Source of the DNA: an uncultured Eubacteriales bacterium
GTDB taxonomy: Bacteria; Bacillota; Clostridia; Christensenellales; Aristaeellaceae
Assembly (NCBI GenBank): GCA_900550955.1
Contig: URUF01000009.1
Coordinates: forward strand, 1 to 62,485
DNA: 62,485 nucleotides
Direction of reading: 5' to 3'
Shown: in pieces, positions 16,182 to 24,841 of the stretch
How positions within the stretch are numbered: the first letter of the stretch is position 1
Layout of the letters: every line of letters begins with the position of its first letter
Notes under the pieces: model-generated
Databases searched by the model: none
What the model was told of the DNA's origin: nothing
The model's input: only the letters and a program-made list of their open reading frames with translations
Program-made: the position numbers and the translations under genes

Positions 16182-16661
16182 ATGCGCCTGACCAAAGAGG
16201 ATAAGGAGGTCCTTATCTATTCCGTGCTGATGCTGGTCACGTTGATCCTTTTCGCGCTGACCTTCCAGATCAACCAGCGCGGCTCCTCCATTATGGAAAG
16301 CCCGAGGCTGCTTCCCTATATCGTTACAGGCTGTATGTTCCTTTTGTCCATGACGGGCATCATCCAAAGCCTGAGGAACAACGGCCGCCCCACCTTTGCC
16401 AAAATCAAGGGTTCCTTTCTGGCCGCCGCCGGGGATAAGACGGTGCGCCAGACCACGCTGGCTATTGTGATTGTGGCGGTTTACATTTTGCTGGGCATTC
16501 CCTATCTTGGGTTCTATGTAAGCAGCGCGCTGCTTGTGCTGGGCGTTACGCTGGGCTATGTGCGCCGCATCAAGCCCTATTGGGCCGTTTTGATCGCCGT
16601 GGCGGTTACGGCTGTGCTTTATCTTATTTTTGCCGTTGCCTTTGGCATGCGGCTGCGCTGA
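16182..16661 (+). CDS. Tripartite tricarboxylate transporter small membrane subunit (TctB)
   Basis: Encodes 159 residues with four hydrophobic segments (about 10-30, 45-62, 88-120 and 126-152). This matches the four-helix TctB subunit in size and position, between TctC and TctA. It pairs with the large subunit to form the membrane part of the symporter. The start is preceded by GGGGGAGG, rather close to the ATG. Confidence 0.85.
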   Translation: MRLTKEDKEVLIYSVLMLVTLILFALTFQINQRGSSIMESPRLLPYIVTGCMFLLSMTGIIQSLRNNGRPTFAKIKGSFLAAAGDKTVRQTTLAIVIVAVYILLGIPYLGFYVSSALLVLGVTLGYVRRIKPYWAVLIAVAVTAVLYLIFAVAFGMRLR

Positions 16662-16679
16662 TAGAGGGGAGGAAACGCG

Positions 16680-18194
16680 ATGAATCTTCTTCAAATGCTA
16701 TCGGAGGCGTTTTCGCCGGATATCGTGCTGCTGCTAATGGCGGGCGTATGTATCGGAATTATTGGCGGCGCGTTGCCCGGCATTTCCTCCACCACAACGG
16801 CCGCGCTGATGGCCACCTTTGCCCTGACCATGGATGTGACCCATGCGGTGATGTTCATGGCGGCCACGCAGGTAGGCAGCACCTATGGCGGAAGCATTTC
16901 CGCATCCATTCTGAATATTCCCGGAACGCCGGCCTCGGCCGCCACGGCGCTGGAGGCCTATCCCATGGCCCAGCGCGGCGAAGGGCAAAAGGCGCTCGCG
17001 GTAAATGTAATGGCCTCCTTTTGGGGCAATACCATCGGCGCGCTTTTGCTGCTGGTGATTTTCCCGCTGGCGTTGAGCCTGGTGCTTTACTTTGGCTCAT
17101 GGGAGATGTTCTGGTTTTCCATCTTTGGGCTGGTAATCTGCGCGCAGCTGTCCCGCGGCGATTTTAAAAAGGGCCTGCTGTCCGCTTGCCTGGGGCTGAT
17201 CTTTGCGTTTGTTGGTTCCGATCCTATCTATGGCTCTGGCGGCATGCGCTTTACGCTGGGCATTCGCGCATTGAAGGACGGCATCGGCCTGATTCCCGCC
17301 ATGGTTGGCCTTTACGGAATGAGCGAGGTTTTTACCACGCTCACCAACGGGAGCGCGAAGCCGCTTCCTGTGAAGAAGGACAAGCTTTTTGCCTTCAAGG
17401 AAATTTGGAAATATAAGTGGACGACGCTCAAGGTCTCCGTCGTGGGGTTCCTAATTGGCGTGGTGCCGGGCGTAGGCTCCAATATCGCCTCCTGGGTGGG
17501 TTACAGCCAGGCGCAGTCCGCAAGCAAGAACAAGGAGGCGTTTGGAACCGGCTGCGTGGAGGGGCTGATTGGCTCCGAGGCCTCCAACAACGCCTGCGCT
17601 CCGGGCGCTTACGCTCCGCTTTTGGCGCTGGGAATCCCGGGCGACGGCATTACGGCCATCGTTTTGGGCGTTCTAACCGTTCAGGGCGTTCAAACGGGCG
17701 CAACCTTCGCAAGGAACAATCCCGAGTTTATCTATCTGCTGGTGCTGAGCATTCTGCTCGCGGGGGCGTTCTTTCTGCTGATCGGGTCGTTCCTTTGCAG
17801 GCCGATCCTCAAGGCGCTTAGCGCGCCGCTGCCCATCATCATGGCGACGGTAATCTGCCTGTGCTCCATGGGCGCGTTCAGCAGCGCGTCGCGCGAGAGC
17901 GACATTATTGTAATGCTTGTGTTTGGCGTGATTGGCCTGCTGATGAAGAAAAGCAAAATCCCCATTGCGCCGATGGTGCTGGGCCTGGTGGTGGGCAGGG
18001 ATCTGATCGATTCCAACTTCCGCCGCGCCATTCTGGCGGGTAAGGGCAGCCTTGCGCCGTTCTTCACCCGGCCGTTCTCGCTGGCGCTGATCGCGCTTTT
18101 GCTGATCGTTGTGCTCAAGGACCTGCTTACGCCGGTGATGAAACGCCGCAAGAAAAACGCCGCCAACGGAGCCGGGGCGGAAAAGGAGGAATAG
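16680..18194 (+). CDS. Tripartite tricarboxylate transporter large permease (TctA)
   Basis: Encodes 504 residues with about twelve membrane helices. Family motifs are clear: GIIGGALPGISSTTTAALM, then TYGGSISASILNIPGTPASA with YPMAQRGEGQKAL, and the repeat-related GVVPGVGSNIASWVGYSQAQ. It should translocate a carboxylate using a cation gradient, with TctC as donor. It starts 18 bases after tctB behind GGGGAGG and is the last gene of the P3 operon; a terminator follows. Confidence 0.93.
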   Translation: MNLLQMLSEAFSPDIVLLLMAGVCIGIIGGALPGISSTTTAALMATFALTMDVTHAVMFMAATQVGSTYGGSISASILNIPGTPASAATALEAYPMAQRGEGQKALAVNVMASFWGNTIGALLLLVIFPLALSLVLYFGSWEMFWFSIFGLVICAQLSRGDFKKGLLSACLGLIFAFVGSDPIYGSGGMRFTLGIRALKDGIGLIPAMVGLYGMSEVFTTLTNGSAKPLPVKKDKLFAFKEIWKYKWTTLKVSVVGFLIGVVPGVGSNIASWVGYSQAQSASKNKEAFGTGCVEGLIGSEASNNACAPGAYAPLLALGIPGDGITAIVLGVLTVQGVQTGATFARNNPEFIYLLVLSILLAGAFFLLIGSFLCRPILKALSAPLPIIMATVICLCSMGAFSSASRESDIIVMLVFGVIGLLMKKSKIPIAPMVLGLVVGRDLIDSNFRRAILAGKGSLAPFFTRPFSLALIALLLIVVLKDLLTPVMKRRKKNAANGAGAEKEE

Positions 18195-18199
18195 GCTCG

Positions 18200-18240
18200 C
18201 AGGCCGCTGTACAGACCGCTTGTACGGCGGCCTGTTTTTT
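18200..18240 (+). terminator. Terminator of the TTT operon
   Basis: CAGGCCGC pairs with GCGGCCTG, with an inner TGTAC pairing, and is followed by six T residues. Confidence 0.85.
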
Positions 18241-18489
18241 GTATTGGAAACGCAACGGGCCGCAGCTTTTGGCTTGATCAGGGGCCGGCATGGGCAATGG
18301 CGCCGCTTTGTGAAGAAAACGGTGCTTTCGTCACATCTTTGTAAAAAACGCGGCGCAAAGCCTAACTTTATTTGCCAAAAGGCTATACTTTATCAGTGTT
18401 TTCATGTACAATAGATTATGGTAAAATCGTAACATTTATAGTTGTCAGCGGTTTGTGCCTGTTGTATGCGCATATAGGGGGGAACATGC
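18241..18489. other. Intergenic region before the repeat protein
   Basis: About 250 bases without a supported gene. The last 100 bases are AT-rich with several -10-like hexamers (TATACT, TACAAT, TAAAAT); the best pairing is TTTTCA-17-TAAAAT near 18397-18425, which is weak. GGGGGG precedes the next ATG. Confidence 0.4.
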
Positions 18490-21400
18490 ATGAAAATTGA
18501 TCTGACCTGCCCGGTGGAGCTATGGCAGTATGCTATGCCCACGGAGGACGATGCGGAGTGCACCTTTGTGATGAACAACCTTAGCGACAAGGTTGTTGTG
18601 TCCGTCCAGGTCACGCTGGCGTGCTTTGATAAGGAGGATCAGCTCCTGTTCCGCCAGACGGAGCGCATTCAGGGCCTGAAGGCGGGCGTGGGGGAGCGCT
18701 TCAGCATCATGCTTCTGCCCTCGCAGTGGCGCGATGTGGAGGGCGTGGATGTGGTGATTGAAAAGGTGTGGTTTGACGACGCCAGCGTTTGGCGCAAAGG
18801 CAACGCGCCGCTGGCCTTTTATACGCCCAACGTCCTGCCCGCCGGCCGCGGCCTGGACGAGCTGCGCTTTGTAGCCGGAAAGGACGCGGCGGGGTATCCT
18901 CAGGTGCAGGACCAGGTATGGCTGTGCGTATGCGGCCGGGCCAACGCCCTGGAAAGCGACCGCTGCTGCCGCTGCGAGCGGCGGCGCGAGGCTGTGTTTG
19001 CCAGCTTCAGCCCGGAAAACGTGGCGCATGTGATTGCCGCGCACGAGCAGAAACTGGCGCAGGCGGCGCGCAAGGCGCGGGAGGAAAACAACGCTTTGCA
19101 GCAAAAGCGCGAAATTGAAAGGGCAAGCACGCGCCGCCGCCGCAGGATTGCGGCGTGGATTGCCACGGGCGTGGCGGCAGCGGCGGCGATCGCCGCCGTG
19201 ATGCTTGTGTGGGTGCTGCCCACGGCGCGCTATCAGGCGGCGCGGGGCCTGCTGGAAAACGGCAGCTACGCGGAGGCGAAGGCGGCCTTCAGCAGCATGG
19301 GCGAATACCGCGACGCGCAGGCGCGCGTGCTGGAATGCGACTATCAGGCCGCGGCGGCCCATTTGGACGCTGGGGACGAGGAATCGCTCGCGCAGGCCGA
19401 GGCGGCTTTTGCGGCGCTGGGCGATTACGGGGACAGCGCGCAGCTTCAAAAGCAGGCCGCTTACAGACTGGGCGAAATGTATTTGGAAGGCGGCAGCTAT
19501 GAGCTGGCGGCGGAAAAGTTCCAGGCCTTGCAGGATTACGAGGACGGAGCGGACAAGCTGCGCGAGGCTACCTACCGCCAGGCGGACGCGCTTTTGCAGG
19601 GCGGAAACTTTGCCGTGGCGCGCGCGCTGTTTGCAACCGTGAGCGATTACCGCGACGCGGCGGACAAGCTGTCCGCCTGCGCTTATGGGCAGGGAAAGCT
19701 CCTGTTTGAGCAGGGCGATTACAGCGGGGCTGAAAAGGAGCTTTCCGCCCTGGGCGATTATGAGAACGCTTTGGACCTGGTGAAGCAGGCGAACTACCAC
19801 ATGGCGGAAAGCGCGCTTGCGCAGGACGATCGTGAAACGGCGGGCCGCCTGTACCTGCTGGCGGGCGATTATGGCGACGCGCAGGCCAAGGCCAACGAAT
19901 GCATTTACCAGCTGGCGCAGGAGAAAAAAGCCGCCGGGGACTATGAGAAGGCCATTGAGCTGTTCCGCTCCATTCCAAACTATTTGGATAGCGAGGGCCA
20001 GGTGGAGCAGTGCCTGTACGAGGAGGCGGCGGGCCTAGCCGGGCGGGCAGACTATGCGGGCGCGCTTGCCATCCTGGGCGAGCCTGTGGAAGGGCAAAGC
20101 GAGGAGCAAACGCTGCTTTGGCAGCAATGCAATTACCGCCTGGGCGTGGAGGCGCAGGAGGGCGAGCGGCTTAGCGAGGCGGAGGGCTACCTGGCCGCCG
20201 CCGGCAGCTTTGAGGACAGCGTTCGCCGCCTGCGCATTGTGCGCTATGCGCTGGCGGAGAGCGATTTGGAGGCGGGCCGCTACGCGGACGCGGCCGCGCG
20301 CTATGAGGCGCTTGGCACGTACCGCGACAGCGCCGCCAAGCTTAAGCAATGCCGCTATGCCCTGGCGGGCGAGGCGCTTGAACAGGGCGATTACACCGCG
20401 GCTGTAAGCGGCTATGAGGCGCTTGGCAGCTACAAGGACAGCAAATCGCTCCTGGAGGAGGCTATCTATCAGCAGGCGCTCAGCCTGAAAAGCGCGGGCG
20501 ATGTACAGGGAGCCGCCACGGTGCTTGGAACCATTCCCAACAGCAAACGGGCCGCGGACGAGCTGGCCTCGATTGTGATGGCCGAGGCGGCCGAGCTGGA
20601 GGCCAAAGGCAGCTATGCCGAGGCGGCGGAGCGCTATGAAACGCTTTCCGGCAACGAGGAGGCCGCCGGGCGCGCCAAGACCTGCCGTTACGCGCTGGCT
20701 TTGCAAATGAAGGAGGGCGGCGACCTGCTTGGCGCGGGCGCGGCGTTTCAGGCCTTGGGAACGTATCAGGACGCAAAGGCGCAGAGCGAGGAATGCTATG
20801 AGGCCTATTTTGGCGCCGTGGCCCAGACCGCGCGCGATTTGATGGAGCAAAAGGACTATGCCGGCGTGGTGGCGGCGCTGGAGCCGTTTTCCATGGAGGA
20901 GCTCTCTGGCGCTTACGCGGATGTGCCGGAGATGTATAACGAGGCGTGCTACCAGTATGCCGAGCAGCTCTATCGCGACGGCAAGCCCTATGAGGCGCTG
21001 CCCTATTACCAGCGCGTGGGCGATTATCGCGACACGGCCGGGAAAAAGCTGGAGCGCCGCGCGTACCTCATTTTGGGCGAATGGGTATCCACCACGGGCA
21101 AAACCGCCGTGTTTTCCACGGATGGCATCTGTGATTTGCTGGGGGAGAAGCTGTATTACCGCGTGAGCAACTTTAGCCTATACACCGGCCTTAGCGAAGC
21201 GGAGATGACCATCACCCACAAGCTCAGCGCCATTGACAAAACCTATATGAGCCTGCGCGATATCCGCAACGGACAGGATGTGGTGTACAAGTTTGACCGC
21301 GTGGGCGAGTGGAAGTTGCCTGAGGCGGAAACGGCACCCGAGGACGATACGCCCGCACAGCTTGCTCCGGCGGAAACAGCCGCGCCGGAAGGCGCCCCCG

Positions 21401-21495
21401 CGCAAACGCAGGTTCCGGAAGCCACGCCCGCCCCCGAGGGCGCGGCTTTGCCTGATCTGCCCGTGGAAACGGAGGGCGCGGATGCGGCCGAGTAA
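18490..21495 (+). CDS. Membrane protein with zinc ribbon and sixteen 37-residue repeats
   Basis: Encodes 1001 residues. Residues 1-115 form a beta-rich domain. A short zinc-ribbon-like motif uses C146, C148, C159 and C162 (WLCVCG...CCRC). An Arg-rich stretch (215-219) precedes one membrane helix (about 222-243), so the ribbon should face the cytoplasm and the rest the outside. From Y248 to about 865 run some sixteen TPR-like units of 37 residues with the pattern Y..A..L...G.Y..A...F..LG.Y.DA......C. A lipocalin-like or beta domain (865-950) and a Pro/Ala/Glu-rich tail end the protein. The role is unknown; scaffolding of envelope complexes is plausible. The acyltransferase gene overlaps its stop. 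Confidence 0.85.
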   Translation: MKIDLTCPVELWQYAMPTEDDAECTFVMNNLSDKVVVSVQVTLACFDKEDQLLFRQTERIQGLKAGVGERFSIMLLPSQWRDVEGVDVVIEKVWFDDASVWRKGNAPLAFYTPNVLPAGRGLDELRFVAGKDAAGYPQVQDQVWLCVCGRANALESDRCCRCERRREAVFASFSPENVAHVIAAHEQKLAQAARKAREENNALQQKREIERASTRRRRRIAAWIATGVAAAAAIAAVMLVWVLPTARYQAARGLLENGSYAEAKAAFSSMGEYRDAQARVLECDYQAAAAHLDAGDEESLAQAEAAFAALGDYGDSAQLQKQAAYRLGEMYLEGGSYELAAEKFQALQDYEDGADKLREATYRQADALLQGGNFAVARALFATVSDYRDAADKLSACAYGQGKLLFEQGDYSGAEKELSALGDYENALDLVKQANYHMAESALAQDDRETAGRLYLLAGDYGDAQAKANECIYQLAQEKKAAGDYEKAIELFRSIPNYLDSEGQVEQCLYEEAAGLAGRADYAGALAILGEPVEGQSEEQTLLWQQCNYRLGVEAQEGERLSEAEGYLAAAGSFEDSVRRLRIVRYALAESDLEAGRYADAAARYEALGTYRDSAAKLKQCRYALAGEALEQGDYTAAVSGYEALGSYKDSKSLLEEAIYQQALSLKSAGDVQGAATVLGTIPNSKRAADELASIVMAEAAELEAKGSYAEAAERYETLSGNEEAAGRAKTCRYALALQMKEGGDLLGAGAAFQALGTYQDAKAQSEECYEAYFGAVAQTARDLMEQKDYAGVVAALEPFSMEELSGAYADVPEMYNEACYQYAEQLYRDGKPYEALPYYQRVGDYRDTAGKKLERRAYLILGEWVSTTGKTAVFSTDGICDLLGEKLYYRVSNFSLYTGLSEAEMTITHKLSAIDKTYMSLRDIRNGQDVVYKFDRVGEWKLPEAETAPEDDTPAQLAPAETAAPEGAPAQTQVPEATPAPEGAALPDLPVETEGADAAE

Positions 21496-22765
21496 GCGCG
21501 AGCGCAGGCTGGAAATTGGCGTGCTATACGGCTTCCGGGCCCTGATGGTGCTGCTTGTGGCCAACTACCACATTTGGCAGCAAAGCTGGCTGCCCCAGCG
21601 GTTCACGCTGTTTGGGCAGAGTTATAGCTTTGATTTTTTGACCCGTTCCAGCTATTTGTTTGTGGATGGCATGATGCTGCTTAGCGGCTTTTTGCTGTAC
21701 CTGCCTTACGCCAGGCAAACGGTGGAGGGCACGCCCGCGCCTGGCCCCGGGCGGTTTTATTGGAAGCGCGCGCTTCGCATCATCCCTTCGTACCTGGCGG
21801 CGGTGCTTTTGGCGCTGTGCCTGTTCGCCCTGCCGCAGGGGGCGTATCCTTCGCGCGGGGCGCTTGTGTGGGATGTGCTTGCGCATCTCACGTTCACCTT
21901 TCCCTTTTGGCCGCAAACCTATTTGTATACGCCGCTGAACGGCGCGCTGTGGACCATTGCGGTGGAGATGCAGTTTTACCTGCTGTTTCCGCTGCTTGCG
22001 CGCGCCGCGCAGAAGCGCCCGGCGCTTACCCTGTCCCTCATGGCGGCGGCGGGGTGGGCGTACCGCTTTTGCGTATACCGCTTTGCGGCGGATACCTCCC
22101 TGCTGATCAACCAGCTGCCATCGTTTTTGGATGTGTACGCGCTGGGTATGCTGGGGGCGCTGGGCTATTGCCGCGCCCAGGCCCCGGCCGCCGGGCTTGG
22201 CCCGCGCGCGAGGCGCGCGCTGCAATGGGCCTGCGCGGCGGCATTTGCCGTGGGATGCGTTTGCGTGTGCCAGCTGCTTGGGGCGCAGTCCGCCGCAAGC
22301 GCGCAGGGGCATGCGGCGCTGCGGCTGTCCCAGCTGATTATTCGCTTCCCGCTGGCGGCGGCGCTGCTTTTGATGATGCTGGCGGCCTCGCAGATGCCCA
22401 GGGCGCTTCAAAAGCTGCTGGATAACCGGCTGATGCGCTTTCTCTCCGTCATTTCCATGAACCTGTATATCTGGCACCAGATTTTGGCGGTGCAAATGCG
22501 GCAGGCGTGGTTCCCGGATGCAAACGCGCTGCATGCATCCGCCCCGCAGCAGCGGGCCTATACGGTTTTGTGCTTCAGCGTATCCATTCTTGTTGCGATG
22601 ATCGCCACCTATGGCCTGGAGGAGCCCGTGGCCAGGGCGGCGAATCGAATGATAAAGCATTTTGGGAGGCAGAAGAACCATGAGGGATCCCAGACTGGAC
22701 AAATTGAGCAGGCAGCTGATACGGTACTCGTGCGCGCTGAAAGCGGGCGAGCGGGTGTTGATTGA
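21482..22765 (+). CDS. Acyltransferase family 3 (OafA/YrhL-like) membrane protein
   Basis: Encodes 427 residues. The ATG at 21482 overlaps the upstream stop by 14 bases; the longer in-frame ORF upstream is only the shadow of the repeat protein. About ten membrane helices are seen. The family N-terminus is present (LYGFRALMVLLVANYHIWQ, which supplies R and H), followed by a helix block SSYLFVDGMMLLSGFLLYLPY, then RFYWKRALRIIPSY and later WTIAVEMQFYLLFPLL. Such enzymes O-acetylate cell-wall or extracellular polysaccharide. The last 28 or so residues overlap the start of the aminopeptidase gene. It may modify the same envelope polymers as the RmlAB pathway nearby. Confidence 0.88.
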   Translation: MRPSKRERRLEIGVLYGFRALMVLLVANYHIWQQSWLPQRFTLFGQSYSFDFLTRSSYLFVDGMMLLSGFLLYLPYARQTVEGTPAPGPGRFYWKRALRIIPSYLAAVLLALCLFALPQGAYPSRGALVWDVLAHLTFTFPFWPQTYLYTPLNGALWTIAVEMQFYLLFPLLARAAQKRPALTLSLMAAAGWAYRFCVYRFAADTSLLINQLPSFLDVYALGMLGALGYCRAQAPAAGLGPRARRALQWACAAAFAVGCVCVCQLLGAQSAASAQGHAALRLSQLIIRFPLAAALLLMMLAASQMPRALQKLLDNRLMRFLSVISMNLYIWHQILAVQMRQAWFPDANALHASAPQQRAYTVLCFSVSILVAMIATYGLEEPVARAANRMIKHFGRQKNHEGSQTGQIEQAADTVLVRAESGRAGVD

Positions 22766-23795
22766 AAACTTTGGGCCCGAGCGGGATTTTGTGACCGCGT
22801 TGGTACGCGAGGCCTATGAGGCGGGCGCGGAGCCCATCGTGGTTTTGCGCGACGCGGCGGTGGAGCGCGCGCTGCTGATGGGCGGCACCAAGGAGAAGTG
22901 GCAGGAGGAGGCCCGTGTGGACGCGGACCGCATGCGCCATGTGGACGCCTACATCGGCATCCGCGCCGGGGATAACAGCTATGAGAAGGCCGATGTTCCC
23001 GCGGATAAAATGCGCCTGTATATGCAGTATTACAGCCAGCCCGTACACAGCCAAATCCGCGTGCCCCATACCCGCTGGGTGGTGCTGCGCTATCCTACCG
23101 CGTCCATGGCGCAGCTGGCCGAAACCAGCATCGAGGCCTTTGAGGATCACTACTTTGACGTATGCACCCTGGATTATGGCAAAATGAGCCGCGCTATGGA
23201 CGCGCTGGTCAGCCGCATGGAGCGCGCCGATAAGGTGCATATCGTGGGCCCGGGAACGGACTTGAGCTTCTCCATCAAAGGCATGCCCGCCATCAAGTGC
23301 GACGGCAGGCTGAACATCCCCGATGGCGAGGTGTTCTCCGCGCCCGTTCGGGACAGCGTGAACGGCGTTTTGCAGTACAACACGCCAAGCCTTTATCAGG
23401 GCAGCGTGTTTGAGCGCACGCGCCTGGTGTTTCAGCACGGCAAGATTATCGAGGCCACCAGCAGCGATACCGTGCGCTCCAACCAGATCTTCGATACCGA
23501 CGAGGGCGCGCGCTACGTGGGCGAGTTCGCCATCGGCGTGAACCCCTATATCACCAAGGCCATTAAGGATACCCTGTTTGACGAAAAAATCGCCGGCAGC
23601 TTCCACTTCACGCCCGGCAACTGCTATGACGAATGCCCCAACGGCAACAAGAGCGCCATCCATTGGGATTTGGTGTGCATTCAAACGCCTGAATACGGCG
23701 GCGGCGAGATGTACTTTGACGGCGAGCTCATCCGCAAGGACGGCCTGTTTGTGCCCGAGGAGCTAAAGCCGCTGAACCCGGAAAATTTGAAGTGA
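22680..23795 (+). CDS. M29-family aminopeptidase
   Basis: Encodes 371 residues, close to other M29 enzymes (about 370-410). The conserved metal-ligand regions are visible: a Glu in GEFAIGVNPYI, the His of GSFHFTPGNCYDE, and the His and Asp of SAIHWDLVCIQ. The N-terminus (LSRQLIRYSCALKAGERVLIE) is also typical. It removes N-terminal residues from cytoplasmic peptides using two metal ions. The gene starts 86 bases inside the acyltransferase frame behind GGGAGG. Peptide turnover fits the peptidase operon at the right end of the window. Confidence 0.9.
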   Translation: MRDPRLDKLSRQLIRYSCALKAGERVLIENFGPERDFVTALVREAYEAGAEPIVVLRDAAVERALLMGGTKEKWQEEARVDADRMRHVDAYIGIRAGDNSYEKADVPADKMRLYMQYYSQPVHSQIRVPHTRWVVLRYPTASMAQLAETSIEAFEDHYFDVCTLDYGKMSRAMDALVSRMERADKVHIVGPGTDLSFSIKGMPAIKCDGRLNIPDGEVFSAPVRDSVNGVLQYNTPSLYQGSVFERTRLVFQHGKIIEATSSDTVRSNQIFDTDEGARYVGEFAIGVNPYITKAIKDTLFDEKIAGSFHFTPGNCYDECPNGNKSAIHWDLVCIQTPEYGGGEMYFDGELIRKDGLFVPEELKPLNPENLK

Positions 23796-23853
23796 CGCGG
23801 CGTGGCGCGGGGCGGCGCATCCAAAGCGGACGCCCCGCGCGCCCATGTCCGCC

Positions 23854-23882
23854 TTTACATTGCGCCCCCAAACGGGTATAAT
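23854..23882 (+). promoter_or_regulatory. Promoter of rmlA
   Basis: TTTACA, 17-base spacer, TATAAT, 47 bases before the rmlA start. Confidence 0.75.
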
Positions 23883-23928
23883 AACAGCAGTGTTGTTCCC
23901 GTACAAAAGTGAAAGGAGTACGAAAGCC

Positions 23929-24831
23929 ATGAAAGGCATTATCCTGGCGGGCGGCGCGGGCACGCGCCTGTACCCCCTCACCATGGTTACATCCAAGCAG
24001 CTGCTGCCCGTGTACGACAAGCCCATGATTTACTACCCGCTTTCCACGCTGATGCTGGCGGGCATCCGGGACATTCTTATTATCTCCACGCCGGTGGATA
24101 CCCCGCGCTTTCAGGCCCTGCTGGGCGATGGCAGCCAGTTTGGCCTGTCGCTGCAGTATGCGGTGCAGCCCTCCCCCGACGGGCTTGCGCAGGCGTTTTT
24201 GATTGGCGAGGACTTTATCGCGGGCGAGCCCTGCGCCATGGTGCTGGGCGATAACATCTTCTATGGCAACGGCTTTTCCGGCATGCTGCGCGAAGCCGTG
24301 GAGAATGCCCAAAACGGCAAGGCTACCATCTTCGGCTATTATGTGAACGATCCAGAGCGCTTTGGCATTGTGGAGTTTGATAAAACCGGCAAAGTGCTCA
24401 GCGTGGAGGAAAAGCCCGCGCATCCCAAGAGCAATTACTGCATCACCGGCCTGTATTTTTACGATAAGCGCGTGGTGGAGCTGGCCAAGCAGGTCAGGCC
24501 CAGCGCGCGGGGCGAGCTGGAAATTACGTCCCTGAACGACTTGTACCTGCGGGACGGGTCGCTGAACGCCAAGGTGATGGGGCGCGGCTTTGCCTGGCTG
24601 GATACCGGCACCATGGATAGCCTGATGGACGCCGCCAATTTTGTGCAGCTGATTGAGAAGCGGCAGAGCGTGAAAATTGCCGCGCTGGAGGAGATTGCTT
24701 ACAACAAGGGCTGGATTGACCGCGATACGCTGCTGGTGAGCGCGCAGCGCTACGGCAAATCGCCCTACGGCGAGCATTTGAAGCGCGTAGCGGAGGGCCG
24801 CATCCTCTATGACAATAGCATTGCGGAGTAA
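23929..24831 (+). CDS. rmlA: Glucose-1-phosphate thymidylyltransferase
   Basis: Encodes 300 residues. It makes dTDP-glucose from dTTP and glucose-1-phosphate, the first step to dTDP-rhamnose and other deoxysugars. The nucleotidyltransferase signature GGAGTRLYPLTMVTSKQLLP (residues 7-26) and YYPLSTLMLAGI are intact, as are VLGDNIFYG (metal-binding Asp) and the C-terminal RGFAWLDTGTMDSL. The length is slightly above the usual 290. AAAGGAG precedes the ATG. It forms a unit with rmlB ten bases downstream. Confidence 0.95.
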   Translation: MKGIILAGGAGTRLYPLTMVTSKQLLPVYDKPMIYYPLSTLMLAGIRDILIISTPVDTPRFQALLGDGSQFGLSLQYAVQPSPDGLAQAFLIGEDFIAGEPCAMVLGDNIFYGNGFSGMLREAVENAQNGKATIFGYYVNDPERFGIVEFDKTGKVLSVEEKPAHPKSNYCITGLYFYDKRVVELAKQVRPSARGELEITSLNDLYLRDGSLNAKVMGRGFAWLDTGTMDSLMDAANFVQLIEKRQSVKIAALEEIAYNKGWIDRDTLLVSAQRYGKSPYGEHLKRVAEGRILYDNSIAE

Positions 24832-24841
24832 GGAGAAGCAT

